Origin: JAWODU01 sp046483125
GTDB taxonomy: Bacteria > Verrucomicrobiota > Kiritimatiellia > UBA8416 > JAWODU01
NCBI GenBank assembly: GCA_046483125.1
Contig: JAWODU010000012.1
Coordinates: 1 to 13,704, forward strand
Reading direction: 5' to 3'
DNA: 13,704 nucleotides
Shown here: piece after piece, positions 1 to 6,738 of the stretch
How positions within the stretch are numbered: the stretch's first letter is position 1
Layout of the letters: every line of letters starts with the position of its first letter
Made by a program: the position numbers and the translations under genes
Notes under the pieces: model-generated
Database searches by the model: none
What the model was told of the DNA's origin: nothing
Seen by the model: the letters and a program-made list of their open reading frames with translations, nothing else

Positions 1-150
1 ACACTTAAACGCCTTCTTAACCGCCACCCTTTCCGCCGCGGCGGACGCACACCCTTAACCGACCTGCTTACTCGTCACGTGCCAGCCGTTGCAAGAGAGT
101 CGTTTAAGCGTATACGACAAAGGGTAGCGGTTAAGTGTGCGATTAAGTGT
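1..150. repeat. Intergenic element with imperfect inverted ends
   Basis: Bases 1-32 and 119-150 are reverse complements at about 27 of 32 positions by eye. Each arm contains ACACTTAA, then CTTAACCGC, then ACCCTTT. The octamer TTAAGTGT occurs twice in direct orientation at 131-138 and 143-150. Further CTTAA-containing relatives lie at about 50-58 and 110-118. A perfect 14-base palindrome (TCCGCCGCGGCGGA) lies at 32-45. No ORF with coding character was found here. It sits just past the stop of the leftward amidase gene, so it could act as a large RNA hairpin at the end of that transcript, or be a miniature repeat family. Its left end may continue outside the window. Confidence 0.6.
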
Positions 151-172
151 TCCAACTCGTCCTTCATCTTTT

Positions 173-820
173 TCATGGAACTTCTGACACTACCGCTCTT
201 CGCATTCTGACCACATGGGGATATAAGGTCTTTCCCGGGCAAACCGTCGAACCGAGATCCCGATGGCCGTATATTCGCCCTGTCTTGACGCCGTAATGTT
301 CAGTCAACAAAGGCACTATCTTCCGCAGGGTCTCAAGCTGAGCGCCGGACGGCTTCTGGTGCTCGAAATTTCCCAGGAACGTTACCCCGATGTTCCGTTC
401 GTTTTCGTGAGCCACATGCGCGCCCTCGTAAGCCAGAGACCTTCCTTCCCACACCCTGCCCGCGTAGTCCACGATAAAATGGTAGCCGATGTCGCCGTAT
501 CCCCGTTTCGCGTGCGAAACAAGCACACCCCTCAGGTCGTGGATAACTGAATTGACGACCGTGTGATAATTAGTTACCCGCCCGATATGGTGAACCGTAA
601 TCCTGTCGTACTCGCCGGCTTCTCTCATCATAAGAGGCGCGGGCTGATGATCGGTCCACTCCCGCCGGCGTTTCAGATTTACATGCAATGTCAGGAAATC
701 CAGGTCCGCCGCTCTCAGTGGAAGCTTGGCTGTAGCCGCGGCAATGCTCCGGCTTCCCGCTATAAACGCCCCGGTTCCGACAATGAACTCCTTAATGAAC
801 TGACGGCGGGTCTTTTTCAT
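173..820 (-). CDS. Tat-exported N-acetylmuramoyl-L-alanine amidase (Amidase_2/PGRP fold)
   Basis: The 215-residue product should cleave the bond between N-acetylmuramic acid and L-alanine in peptidoglycan, outside the cytoplasm. Residues 4-11 (TRRQFIKE) match the twin-arginine export motif and are followed by a hydrophobic stretch to about residue 30, ending in alanines. The amidase domain covers about 70-205. Likely zinc ligands, by comparison with T7 lysozyme, are H77 (in VHHIG), H186 (in GHRDLG) and C194 (in CPG). Y113 in GYHF is the likely catalytic tyrosine. The chosen ATG overlaps the upstream gene's TGA as ATGA, which suggests translational coupling; the frame stays open 26 codons further upstream but that part lies inside the neighbour. 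It is the last gene of the leftward cluster. Family assignment is firm; the role (cell-wall remodelling or recycling) is inferred. Confidence 0.9.
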   Translation of the reverse strand: MKKTRRQFIKEFIVGTGAFIAGSRSIAAATAKLPLRAADLDFLTLHVNLKRRREWTDHQPAPLMMREAGEYDRITVHHIGRVTNYHTVVNSVIHDLRGVLVSHAKRGYGDIGYHFIVDYAGRVWEGRSLAYEGAHVAHENERNIGVTFLGNFEHQKPSGAQLETLRKIVPLLTEHYGVKTGRIYGHRDLGSTVCPGKTLYPHVVRMRRAVVSEVP

Positions 821-1431
821 ACTCCGTCCAGATCGATTATCTCCGGTATACAGCGCCATCTCCGTTTCCGGCTCAGTATGTTCAATTTCCTGCGGCATAC
901 GTCCTTTATCTCGCGGGGCAGATCCGACTTCCCGGCCTTCTTTCCGGAAACACCCAGTATCGTGGAAGCCGTTGAATTAAGGCGCCGCAGTCCCAGCATC
1001 CCCCGACCGCAGGAGACATCCCACACGGGCGCCAGTGAATCCAGAATGACGTGCAGGGCGCTGAAAAGAAAAAATTCCAACTGCATGTCGGATGTGATTC
1101 TTATTTTGTCCAGATTCAGTACCCACGCTTCTCCCTCCGGCGCGACTTTCCAGTCGGTCCGTGAGACCAGGCCCGTCCCGAAGGTCAGGATTTCGCCCGC
1201 CGCGTGCTTTTCGCCCAGGGACGCGAGCGCCCGGCACGCGAGAACGGCCAGTTCCTGATCATCCGCGATCACTCTCCCGCCGGGAGCTCTCAGGAAAGCA
1301 TTTATGGCGAGCGCAACTTCCCGCAGAACGGTTTCATCCGCGACCGGCCGCCTCTCTCCTTCAACGCAGACCCGAACCGACGGTGTTTCAGACAGGGTGC
1401 TTTCCGGGTTTTCTTTTTGATTCCAGATCAT
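817..1431 (-). CDS. Hypothetical protein between nrdR and the amidase
   Basis: I do not recognise this 204-residue protein. It has no clear signal peptide or membrane segment. The middle part (about residues 35-90) looks helical and alanine/leucine rich. The region around 95-140 alternates hydrophobic and polar residues (WVLNLDKIRI, then a phenylalanine-rich helix), as in an alpha/beta domain. The C-terminus is basic (RRKLNILSRKRRWR). The chosen ATG at 1431 lies 44 bases inside the end of nrdR, with a weak AGGCAGAG upstream; a later start cannot be excluded. Its stop overlaps the amidase start as ATGA, so the two are probably translated together. This is the main evidence that it is a real gene, along with sustained coding character after the nrdR overlap. 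Confidence 0.65.
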   Translation of the reverse strand: MIWNQKENPESTLSETPSVRVCVEGERRPVADETVLREVALAINAFLRAPGGRVIADDQELAVLACRALASLGEKHAAGEILTFGTGLVSRTDWKVAPEGEAWVLNLDKIRITSDMQLEFFLFSALHVILDSLAPVWDVSCGRGMLGLRRLNSTASTILGVSGKKAGKSDLPREIKDVCRRKLNILSRKRRWRCIPEIIDLDGV

Positions 1432-1882
1432 CTCTGCCTATTAATCCGCTGATAGCGCTGACAAACTGATTCACGTCCTTGAATCGCCGGTAAACCGAAG
1501 CGAAACGCACATAAGCCACTTCGTCGACTTTTTCCAGCCTCTCCATCACTTTTTCGCCTATAGCTTCACTCGGTACTTCGAGTTCGTGTTCTCTCTCCAG
1601 CTCTTCTATGATGCCTTCCACCATATTTTCTATTTCCGCCGCGCTGACCGGTCTTTTTTCACATGCCCTTTCGATGCCGCTTCTGAGCTTGTTCCGGTCA
1701 AGTTCCTCGTGCCCGTCGTCCCTTTTTACCACCCGCAGTTTCGCCTTTATGACTTCCTCATACGTGGTGAAGCGGTGACCGCACTTTGCGCACATGCGGC
1801 GTCGGCGGATTACGTCCCCTTCGCGAACAGCCCGGCTGTCAACTACTCTGTCTTCAAGATGTCCGCATTTGGGACAGCGCAT
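1388..1882 (-). CDS. nrdR: Transcriptional repressor NrdR
   Basis: The 164-residue protein is a textbook NrdR, the nucleotide-sensing repressor of ribonucleotide reductase genes. The N-terminal zinc ribbon has the four cysteines C3, C6, C31 and C34 and the family signatures VVDSR and RRRRxCxxCxxRFTTYE. The ATP-cone domain fills about residues 49-139 (starting VVKRDDG, including DRNKLRSGI and the VAYVRFASVYRRFKD end). Length matches the usual 150-170 residues; the last 20 or so residues are a charged tail. The ATG follows the upstream regulator's stop by 29 bases, with only a weak AGAAAG upstream. No ribonucleotide reductase gene is in the window, and I saw no obvious NrdR box pair nearby. Its placement inside a signalling cluster is unusual. 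Confidence 0.97.
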   Translation of the reverse strand: MRCPKCGHLEDRVVDSRAVREGDVIRRRRMCAKCGHRFTTYEEVIKAKLRVVKRDDGHEELDRNKLRSGIERACEKRPVSAAEIENMVEGIIEELEREHELEVPSEAIGEKVMERLEKVDEVAYVRFASVYRRFKDVNQFVSAISGLIGRDDLESKRKPGKHPV

Positions 1883-1911
1883 TTTATCGAATTCTTTCTT
1901 AAGGTGCCGCT

Positions 1912-2694
1912 CTATCCGGCCACTTCCCTCACAGCAGACAGCAGAGAACCCGTTTCATTACTGCGCACAAATTTCTTTATCCCGGATTTAAGATACCTGC
2001 TTTCCGGTTCGCCGGATCCGCTGTCGTCATAAAGTACGACCGGAATGCCCCTGGCGTTCGGCAGTTCCCTGAGCATTGATCCAACCACGTCCCCGTTCAT
2101 ACCCGCAAAAACGAGTTTGACAAGAATCACATCGGGACGGCTTACAAGAGCTTTTTCCAGAACATCCGGCCCTTTGTCCGCTGTTTCCACCGCGTATCCC
2201 GCCGCCTGCAGTGCGGCGGAAAGCCGCTTACTTACGCCTGCGTCATCTTCGCCAATCAGCACTTTCCCGGTCTTTTCAGAATCGGCCCCGGTTTCATTCC
2301 CTTCGGATAAAGATCCCGATCTCAGGAATATTATTCTTGCCACTTCAGCGAGAAGATCCTGCGGCTCGCACGGCTTGGCGACAAAACCGTCCACGTCCAC
2401 GTCCGCGAAAAACTCCGCCATGTTGGCGCGGGCGGTAAGCACCAGGACGGGATATTTCGGCTTCCCGTCTTCCGAAGAAATCCTCCTGAGAAAGCCAACC
2501 CCCCCCATCCCCGGCATGCTCATGTCCAGAATAATAAGGTCCGGCTCCATGCGCTCAAGGCGTTTCAGGCCCTCTTCGCCGCTTTCAGCAGTTGTAACTT
2601 CGTAATCCTCGAACGCCAGAAAGTCTCCAAGCGTGACAAGGAGGCTGGTATCATCGTCAATCAGAAGAATTCTTTTTTTCCGGTCATCGGTCAT
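1912..2694 (-). CDS. Double-receiver response regulator with degenerate second receiver
   Basis: The 260-residue protein consists of two CheY-like receivers and no output domain. Receiver 1 (about 7-125) is intact: acidic pocket D13-D15, phospho-acceptor D57 in LDMSMPGM, T87 and K107. Receiver 2 (about 142-258) keeps acidic residues E149-D151, but the residue at the phospho-acceptor place is K193 (in VILVKLVFAGMNG; the codon reads AAA), so it should not be phosphorylated normally. The ATG overlaps the kinase stop as ATGA, and a strong GAGGAGGA sits 6 bases upstream, inside the kinase gene, so kinase and regulator are almost certainly co-expressed partners. With no DNA-binding domain it probably acts through protein contact or as a phosphorelay step. 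The G-rich run at 2499-2506 lies in receiver 1. Confidence 0.93.
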   Translation of the reverse strand: MTDDRKKRILLIDDDTSLLVTLGDFLAFEDYEVTTAESGEEGLKRLERMEPDLIILDMSMPGMGGVGFLRRISSEDGKPKYPVLVLTARANMAEFFADVDVDGFVAKPCEPQDLLAEVARIIFLRSGSLSEGNETGADSEKTGKVLIGEDDAGVSKRLSAALQAAGYAVETADKGPDVLEKALVSRPDVILVKLVFAGMNGDVVGSMLRELPNARGIPVVLYDDSGSGEPESRYLKSGIKKFVRSNETGSLLSAVREVAG

Positions 2695-4349
2695 TTGCTT
2701 TCCTCCTCAACAGAGGCCCCTTTGTTAATGCCTTCAGCACGCGATTTCAGACTCGCCGCCCCTATAAAAGCGCTTTCGATAATATCAAAGAGTTCCATTT
2801 CATTCCATGGTTTTGCCAGCAGAGGTATTGAAAAGCTTTCAAGTATTTCGGCCCTGCCGCGTCCGACATGAGCGCCGGTAATCGCGATAACCGGTATTCT
2901 CTGCGTCGCCTTATTGCCTTTAAGCTTCAGTACCACGTCTCTCCCGTTTATCTTCGGGAGGACCATGTCCAGTATCAATATGTCCGGCTGCTGCTTCTCG
3001 CTCTTTTCCAGTGCATCGGCGCCGTCGGCCGCTGTAATTGTCCTGTATCCCTGTGTTTTCAACTGCCTGCACAAGAGGTCGCGGACCGCATCCTCGTCGT
3101 CAACCACCAGAACCGTGGGCGGTTCGGCCGCCGGAAGCGCGATATACACGCCCGTACCCTTTTCAGCCCCTGGCGGCGGACTCTTGACCGTCATCGCGCC
3201 ACCATGAAGCTCCACGATTTCACGCGATATGGCAAGTCCCAATCCCGAGCCGCTTGATTGCTCGCCCACGGTAAAGTAGCGCTCTGTTATCTTTTTAATC
3301 GCTTCCGGCGGCACTCCGATTCCGGTATCCTGGATCGCCATTACCACCTTGTTTTCTGTTCCGGGAACGGCTTCGGTCCGCACTTTCACCGTCCCGCCGG
3401 CCGGCGTAAATTTAACGGCGTTGCCCACTATGTTCAGAACCACCCTTTCAATCTTCTGCGGATCGCAGTTCACGAACGTCGAGGGCATGCTGCCGGAGAT
3501 TTCCAGCGTAAGCGATTTCTGTTCAGCCTGCATGCGAAGTGACTCAGCACTGCGGGCCGCCAGACGCGCCAGGGGTATTCTTGTTCTGGCGAGGGCCAGA
3601 GTCCCGGACTCCAGTTTCCTCATGTCCAGGATATCGTTCACAGTGTTCAGAAGACGCCTGGTATCTCCCTTCAGTATCTCGAGGTACTGTTTCACCCTTT
3701 CCGGCAATTCTCCGGCCACTCCCCTCAGCATGTTGTCTACAGCGTAAATCATTGACGTAAGAGGAGTACGCAGTTCATGCGAAACATTCGACACGAACTG
3801 CGATCTCGATCGGTCGTGTTCTTCCAGTTCCGCGACGGCCTTTTCAAGCGCTTCCTGCGCGCGCTTTCGAACGCTGATATCCCGGATAAAGAAGCAAAGC
3901 CGCGATTCGTCTCCCAGAGCCACTTTGTTAACGGCTATTTCCGACGGAAACATTGATTTATCCCGTCTTACGCACTGAGCTTCTATGAGCGTATAGCGCC
4001 GGTCACGGAGGTTCCTGAAAATCGCTTCAAGAAGAGAGACGTTCGCGCCCGAAATCAAATTGATGATGTTCGCGCCTCTGAACTCCTCCTTTTCACGTAG
4101 AAAAAAATCGAGCGCGCGATCATTGAAATCCACAATCCTGCCTTCGTAATCCGTAACAGCTACGGCATCGTAAATGCTCTGGAGTAATTTTCTGTACTCC
4201 GGATCCGAAGGAGGCGCCGCAGTCCCGCCGCTTTTCTCAACTGCAGGCCGAATACGCTGTGTCTTCTTCTTACGCGCCAGTGATTCACCCAGAAAATCCG
4301 GGTGTATATCAATCCGCATTGTTTCTGATGAAGGATTCTTATGGCTCAT
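2691..4349 (-). CDS. Soluble hybrid sensor histidine kinase (PAS-HisKA-HATPase-REC)
   Basis: The 552-residue protein has no membrane segment and should sense a cytoplasmic signal. A basic N-terminal tail (1-50) precedes a PAS domain (about 51-165), followed by a short coiled linker. The HisKA helix carries H191 in NVSHELRTPL. The ATPase domain (about 255-405) has the N box with N310, the G1 box DTGIG at 341-345 and GSGLGLA around 367. A C-terminal receiver (about 411-528) has D418/D419, the phospho-acceptor D461 in ILDMVLPK, T491 and K513. All key residues are present, so kinase activity and an internal relay to D461 are expected. It begins 3 bases after the upstream gene's stop and overlaps the double-receiver gene. 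No convincing ribosome-binding site precedes its ATG, so it may depend on coupling. Confidence 0.95.
   Translation of the reverse strand: MSHKNPSSETMRIDIHPDFLGESLARKKKTQRIRPAVEKSGGTAAPPSDPEYRKLLQSIYDAVAVTDYEGRIVDFNDRALDFFLREKEEFRGANIINLISGANVSLLEAIFRNLRDRRYTLIEAQCVRRDKSMFPSEIAVNKVALGDESRLCFFIRDISVRKRAQEALEKAVAELEEHDRSRSQFVSNVSHELRTPLTSMIYAVDNMLRGVAGELPERVKQYLEILKGDTRRLLNTVNDILDMRKLESGTLALARTRIPLARLAARSAESLRMQAEQKSLTLEISGSMPSTFVNCDPQKIERVVLNIVGNAVKFTPAGGTVKVRTEAVPGTENKVVMAIQDTGIGVPPEAIKKITERYFTVGEQSSGSGLGLAISREIVELHGGAMTVKSPPPGAEKGTGVYIALPAAEPPTVLVVDDEDAVRDLLCRQLKTQGYRTITAADGADALEKSEKQQPDILILDMVLPKINGRDVVLKLKGNKATQRIPVIAITGAHVGRGRAEILESFSIPLLAKPWNEMELFDIIESAFIGAASLKSRAEGINKGASVEEESK
2701..2708 (-). 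promoter_or_regulatory. Strong ribosome-binding site for the double-receiver gene
   Basis: On the minus strand this reads GAGGAGGA and ends 6 bases before the ATG at 2694. It lies inside the last codons of the hybrid kinase gene and fixes the start of the regulator. Confidence 0.8.
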
Positions 4350-4352
4350 GAT

Positions 4353-6002
4353 TCAATAGAGGGACGACTGAATTTTCTCGTCGGGCTTCAGCGTCTTGGG
4401 TACGCCGGCTATCTCGAGCAGTTTGTCGATAAGTTTCCGCACTCTCTGACTGTTATCGGCGGCAAGCGCGAGCATTTCCTTCTGCTGATCGCTGACGCTC
4501 CCGAGTGATCCCGAGGTCAGCATATCCACGGAACAGCTGATTACCGAAAGGGGTTGACAGAGTTCCTGAACGATCTCAGCCAGTGTTTCAAGCAATTCTC
4601 TGCGCGAAATCCTCTGTTTCTCCTTTGCCTTCTCTTTACCGGGGCTTTCGGCACTTTCAGCTTCTTCATCGGCGCGAACATTATTTATGAGGTCCGTTAT
4701 CTTGCGTTCGGTCTGCACCACCAGGCCGGTTATTTCACGATCAACGTCTGCGAGCACCTTGTGCAGTTCATCGGGCGGTATTTTATCGGCTCCCTGCCCG
4801 GCTTCCCTGACCCGTTCCTGCATACCGGCAAGCAGAGAAGCGAGCTGTCCCACGGCGGCCAGCCCTTTGCCTTCCCCGGCAAAATCGCCGACGTTCACCG
4901 CGCCGCTCTTCATAACGAGCCCGCGCCACTCTTCCGGGCTCAGGCCCCCCTCGCCCAGCCGCTCGGGCAGATCCCCGGCTTCAATTCTCTCCAGGCCTTT
5001 CGCCTTTATATAACGAAGGATCCGATGTTCGCTTTTTTCAATACCTTTTCGTTTTTTGACATATTCACTGGCCAGGCTGTCAATCCGCAGTTCATCGCCA
5101 AGTTCTTCGGCGGCATCAGACACCGCTTCCGCGGCCTCACGGTCATCGCCGGACATCTCCTGCAGCTTGCGGCACAATTCCTCCTGAAGTGCGGACAGCG
5201 TTTTCTCGAGCTGTTTTTTGCCTTTCTGAGTATTGGCCGACGGATCATTCATCATTCCATCAAAGGCTTTTCTCAGGTAATCGGCAACTGCCCGGCCCAG
5301 TTCCTCGGTGCTTTCTTCCATCGACGTTTCCGGGGTTTTCCGAGCTGTTTCCACAATAAGGTCAGCCAGGCGGCCGGCATCGGATGAGACGCTTTTCAGC
5401 CCTTTTACCGCCCGCTGAGTATCGGTGTCGGAATCTCCTTTCAGAAACGCGGTCACCTCTCCCATGAGCCGGTCGCCTTCGGCGGTATCCGCCTGCTCTG
5501 CTTTATCTTTGGAAACAACAACTTCGTCCTCGGTAATCTGCTTATAGACAACCGTTTTGGCCCTCACATTATCCAGGCCGGCCTGCTTGACCGTGGCGGC
5601 AAATCCTCCCGACTGTTTGAGCTGATCCGGTTTCGTGTTGAGAATATTGACAAGCTCCTCGAACTTGTCCTCTGTTATGCCCTTTGTAATGGCGAAGCTG
5701 TTGAGTCCCATCACATGGAGGCGGTTTACAAAAGCTTTCATCAAAGGATTCTTCAATTCAACGCTGCCTCCGTTGACCAGCAGACCTTCTTCCGTGAGGT
5801 TGAACGCAATTTCATCGCAGTTTTCCAGGGCTTTTGAAACAATGCCGTAGCTGTCTTTCATGGATTGCGCAGTGACACTGTGATCTGCGCCGTACAGACT
5901 GGTATTGTTGAAGACCAGGCCCATGGATCTGACTATCTCCGGCCCTTCCGCAAGACCTTCGGAAACAGGTTCTCCCGCTTGCTCTTTATTTGCATCCGGC
6001 AT
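4353..6002 (-). CDS. Unrecognised signalling protein ending in a histidine-less DHp-like domain
   Basis: Starting at the ATG at 6002, the product has 549 residues. I chose this start because AAGGGGG lies 8 bases upstream; the frame extends to a TTG at 6089, but that codon overlaps the promoter -10 box. Residue numbers here count from that ATG. About 20-125 form a compact alpha/beta domain (FNNTSLYGADHS, then EEGLLVNGGSVE, then a helix) that I cannot name. A long, acidic, mostly helical region with coiled-coil character follows (about 175-470). The last 80 residues resemble a histidine-kinase dimerisation hairpin: EIVQELCQPLSVI aligns with the SHELRTPL motif, but glutamine (residue 479) replaces the histidine, and no ATPase domain follows. 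It is the first gene of the cluster, 3 bases from the hybrid kinase, so a scaffold or regulatory role toward that kinase is a reasonable inference. Confidence 0.85.
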   Translation of the reverse strand: MPDANKEQAGEPVSEGLAEGPEIVRSMGLVFNNTSLYGADHSVTAQSMKDSYGIVSKALENCDEIAFNLTEEGLLVNGGSVELKNPLMKAFVNRLHVMGLNSFAITKGITEDKFEELVNILNTKPDQLKQSGGFAATVKQAGLDNVRAKTVVYKQITEDEVVVSKDKAEQADTAEGDRLMGEVTAFLKGDSDTDTQRAVKGLKSVSSDAGRLADLIVETARKTPETSMEESTEELGRAVADYLRKAFDGMMNDPSANTQKGKKQLEKTLSALQEELCRKLQEMSGDDREAAEAVSDAAEELGDELRIDSLASEYVKKRKGIEKSEHRILRYIKAKGLERIEAGDLPERLGEGGLSPEEWRGLVMKSGAVNVGDFAGEGKGLAAVGQLASLLAGMQERVREAGQGADKIPPDELHKVLADVDREITGLVVQTERKITDLINNVRADEEAESAESPGKEKAKEKQRISRRELLETLAEIVQELCQPLSVISCSVDMLTSGSLGSVSDQQKEMLALAADNSQRVRKLIDKLLEIAGVPKTLKPDEKIQSSLY

Positions 6003-6010
6003 GGCTTCAG

Positions 6011-6017
6011 CCCCCTT
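6011..6017 (-). promoter_or_regulatory. Ribosome-binding site deciding the 6002 start
   Basis: On the minus strand this reads AAGGGGG, 8 bases before the ATG at 6002. It supports this start over the in-frame upstream TTG. Confidence 0.65.
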
Positions 6018-6088
6018 GAGAACTTTTCGCGCCTGTGCACGGGGTCCCGGCCACCGTATACGGCGCAGAACCTTGCTCTGTAAGTCCA

Positions 6089-6117
6089 ATTATAGGATAA
6101 GGACCCTGGGTTTACAA
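6089..6117 (-). promoter_or_regulatory. Sigma70-type promoter of the leftward cluster
   Basis: On the minus strand the -35 box is TTGTAA (6112-6117, 4 of 6) and the -10 box is a perfect TATAAT (6089-6094), with a 17-base spacer. Transcription would start near 6082, giving a leader of about 80 bases before the ATG at 6002. No strong hairpin was seen in that leader. Confidence 0.7.
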
Positions 6118-6178
6118 CCATAAGAAGACACTACTGAATCCGTCAAATCGACTGCCCGAACACTGTAATAATAGTTTC

Positions 6179-6207
6179 TTGGAAGAAATCCCATGTTGCC
6201 TTATAAT
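6179..6207 (+). promoter_or_regulatory. Sigma70-type promoter of the small membrane protein
   Basis: The -35 box is TTGGAA (6179-6184, 4 of 6) and the -10 box is a perfect TATAAT (6202-6207), with a 17-base spacer. The predicted start of transcription is around 6213-6215. It is arranged back to back with the leftward promoter, the two -35 boxes being about 60 bases apart, so one regulator could control both. Confidence 0.65.
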
Positions 6208-6217
6208 TTGCCAAAGT

Positions 6218-6724
6218 ATGAGGATTCTGGCGTCCAGAGCTCTGAAAACCGTCGAGCTATTGCTCTCCAGCCGGGCCGGCACCACGGAATTTGCCGTCCA
6301 GGCTCTGCTTGCCGTACTCACGGCCGTGATCGTACTTCGCGTTTCTTCCGGCCTGCTTGATTTTCCGATGAAGGGAACGGGGCGTTCGTTCCTTGCTGTT
6401 TTCACAACGGTTACGGCCGCTGTAGCGGCTCTCTCCGCTGTTTTTGTTTATGTATCCCCTACAGTTTCCCGGCCTCTCCTGAGAATCCTCCTCCCTGCCG
6501 CGGCGGCAATGGCGGCGGTGCTCGCTGTAGGAGTTCCCGTGACATGTTTTATTCACAAATCGAAATACCTTTCCTCGCTTTTTGCACTGTTGTTGGGAAT
6601 GGCAGGCGCCGTTCTGGTGAGTCTTATGGTCAATGCCGCGTTCAACGCCGTTCACCACGGCGGCAAGCAAATGACCAGAGTGCGGTCACGGACATCAACA
6701 ATTAACGATATACTCGATGACTAA
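6218..6724 (+). CDS. Small four-helix integral membrane protein, unknown function
   Basis: The 168-residue product is not one I recognise. It has four likely membrane helices at about residues 23-41, 58-79, 87-112 and 117-142, with short loops, a basic juxtamembrane HKSK before helix 4, and a polar C-terminal tail (about 143-168) ending INDILDD. The frame is open from a TTG at 6179, but that TTG is itself part of the -35 box, so the ATG at 6218 is preferred. No Shine-Dalgarno sequence precedes it, and the predicted transcript starts only a few bases upstream, so the message may be leaderless. The gene is divergent from the signalling cluster and convergent with the PHP gene, ending 14 bases from it. 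The function is open; a membrane-bound partner for the neighbouring signalling genes is only a guess. Confidence 0.75.
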   Translation: MRILASRALKTVELLLSSRAGTTEFAVQALLAVLTAVIVLRVSSGLLDFPMKGTGRSFLAVFTTVTAAVAALSAVFVYVSPTVSRPLLRILLPAAAAMAAVLAVGVPVTCFIHKSKYLSSLFALLLGMAGAVLVSLMVNAAFNAVHHGGKQMTRVRSRTSTINDILDD

Positions 6725-6738
6725 CGCCCGAGTCGACT

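Noticed and set aside
1..150. Integron attC site downstream of the amidase gene
   Set aside because: One end has ACTTAAC/GTTAAGT, which fits the core-site pattern, but the opposite end lacks a proper matching core (GTTAAGA or GTTAAGG), and no integrase or cassette array is visible.
4554..5387. Long plus-strand open frame of 277 codons
   Set aside because: It is the antisense of the pseudo-DHp gene, has no recognisable domain and no promoter or ribosome-binding site, and the minus-strand frame is the one with consistent protein features.
6003..6089. N-terminal extension of the pseudo-DHp protein from the TTG at 6089
   Set aside because: The TTG overlaps a perfect -10 box, while the ATG at 6002 has a good ribosome-binding site.
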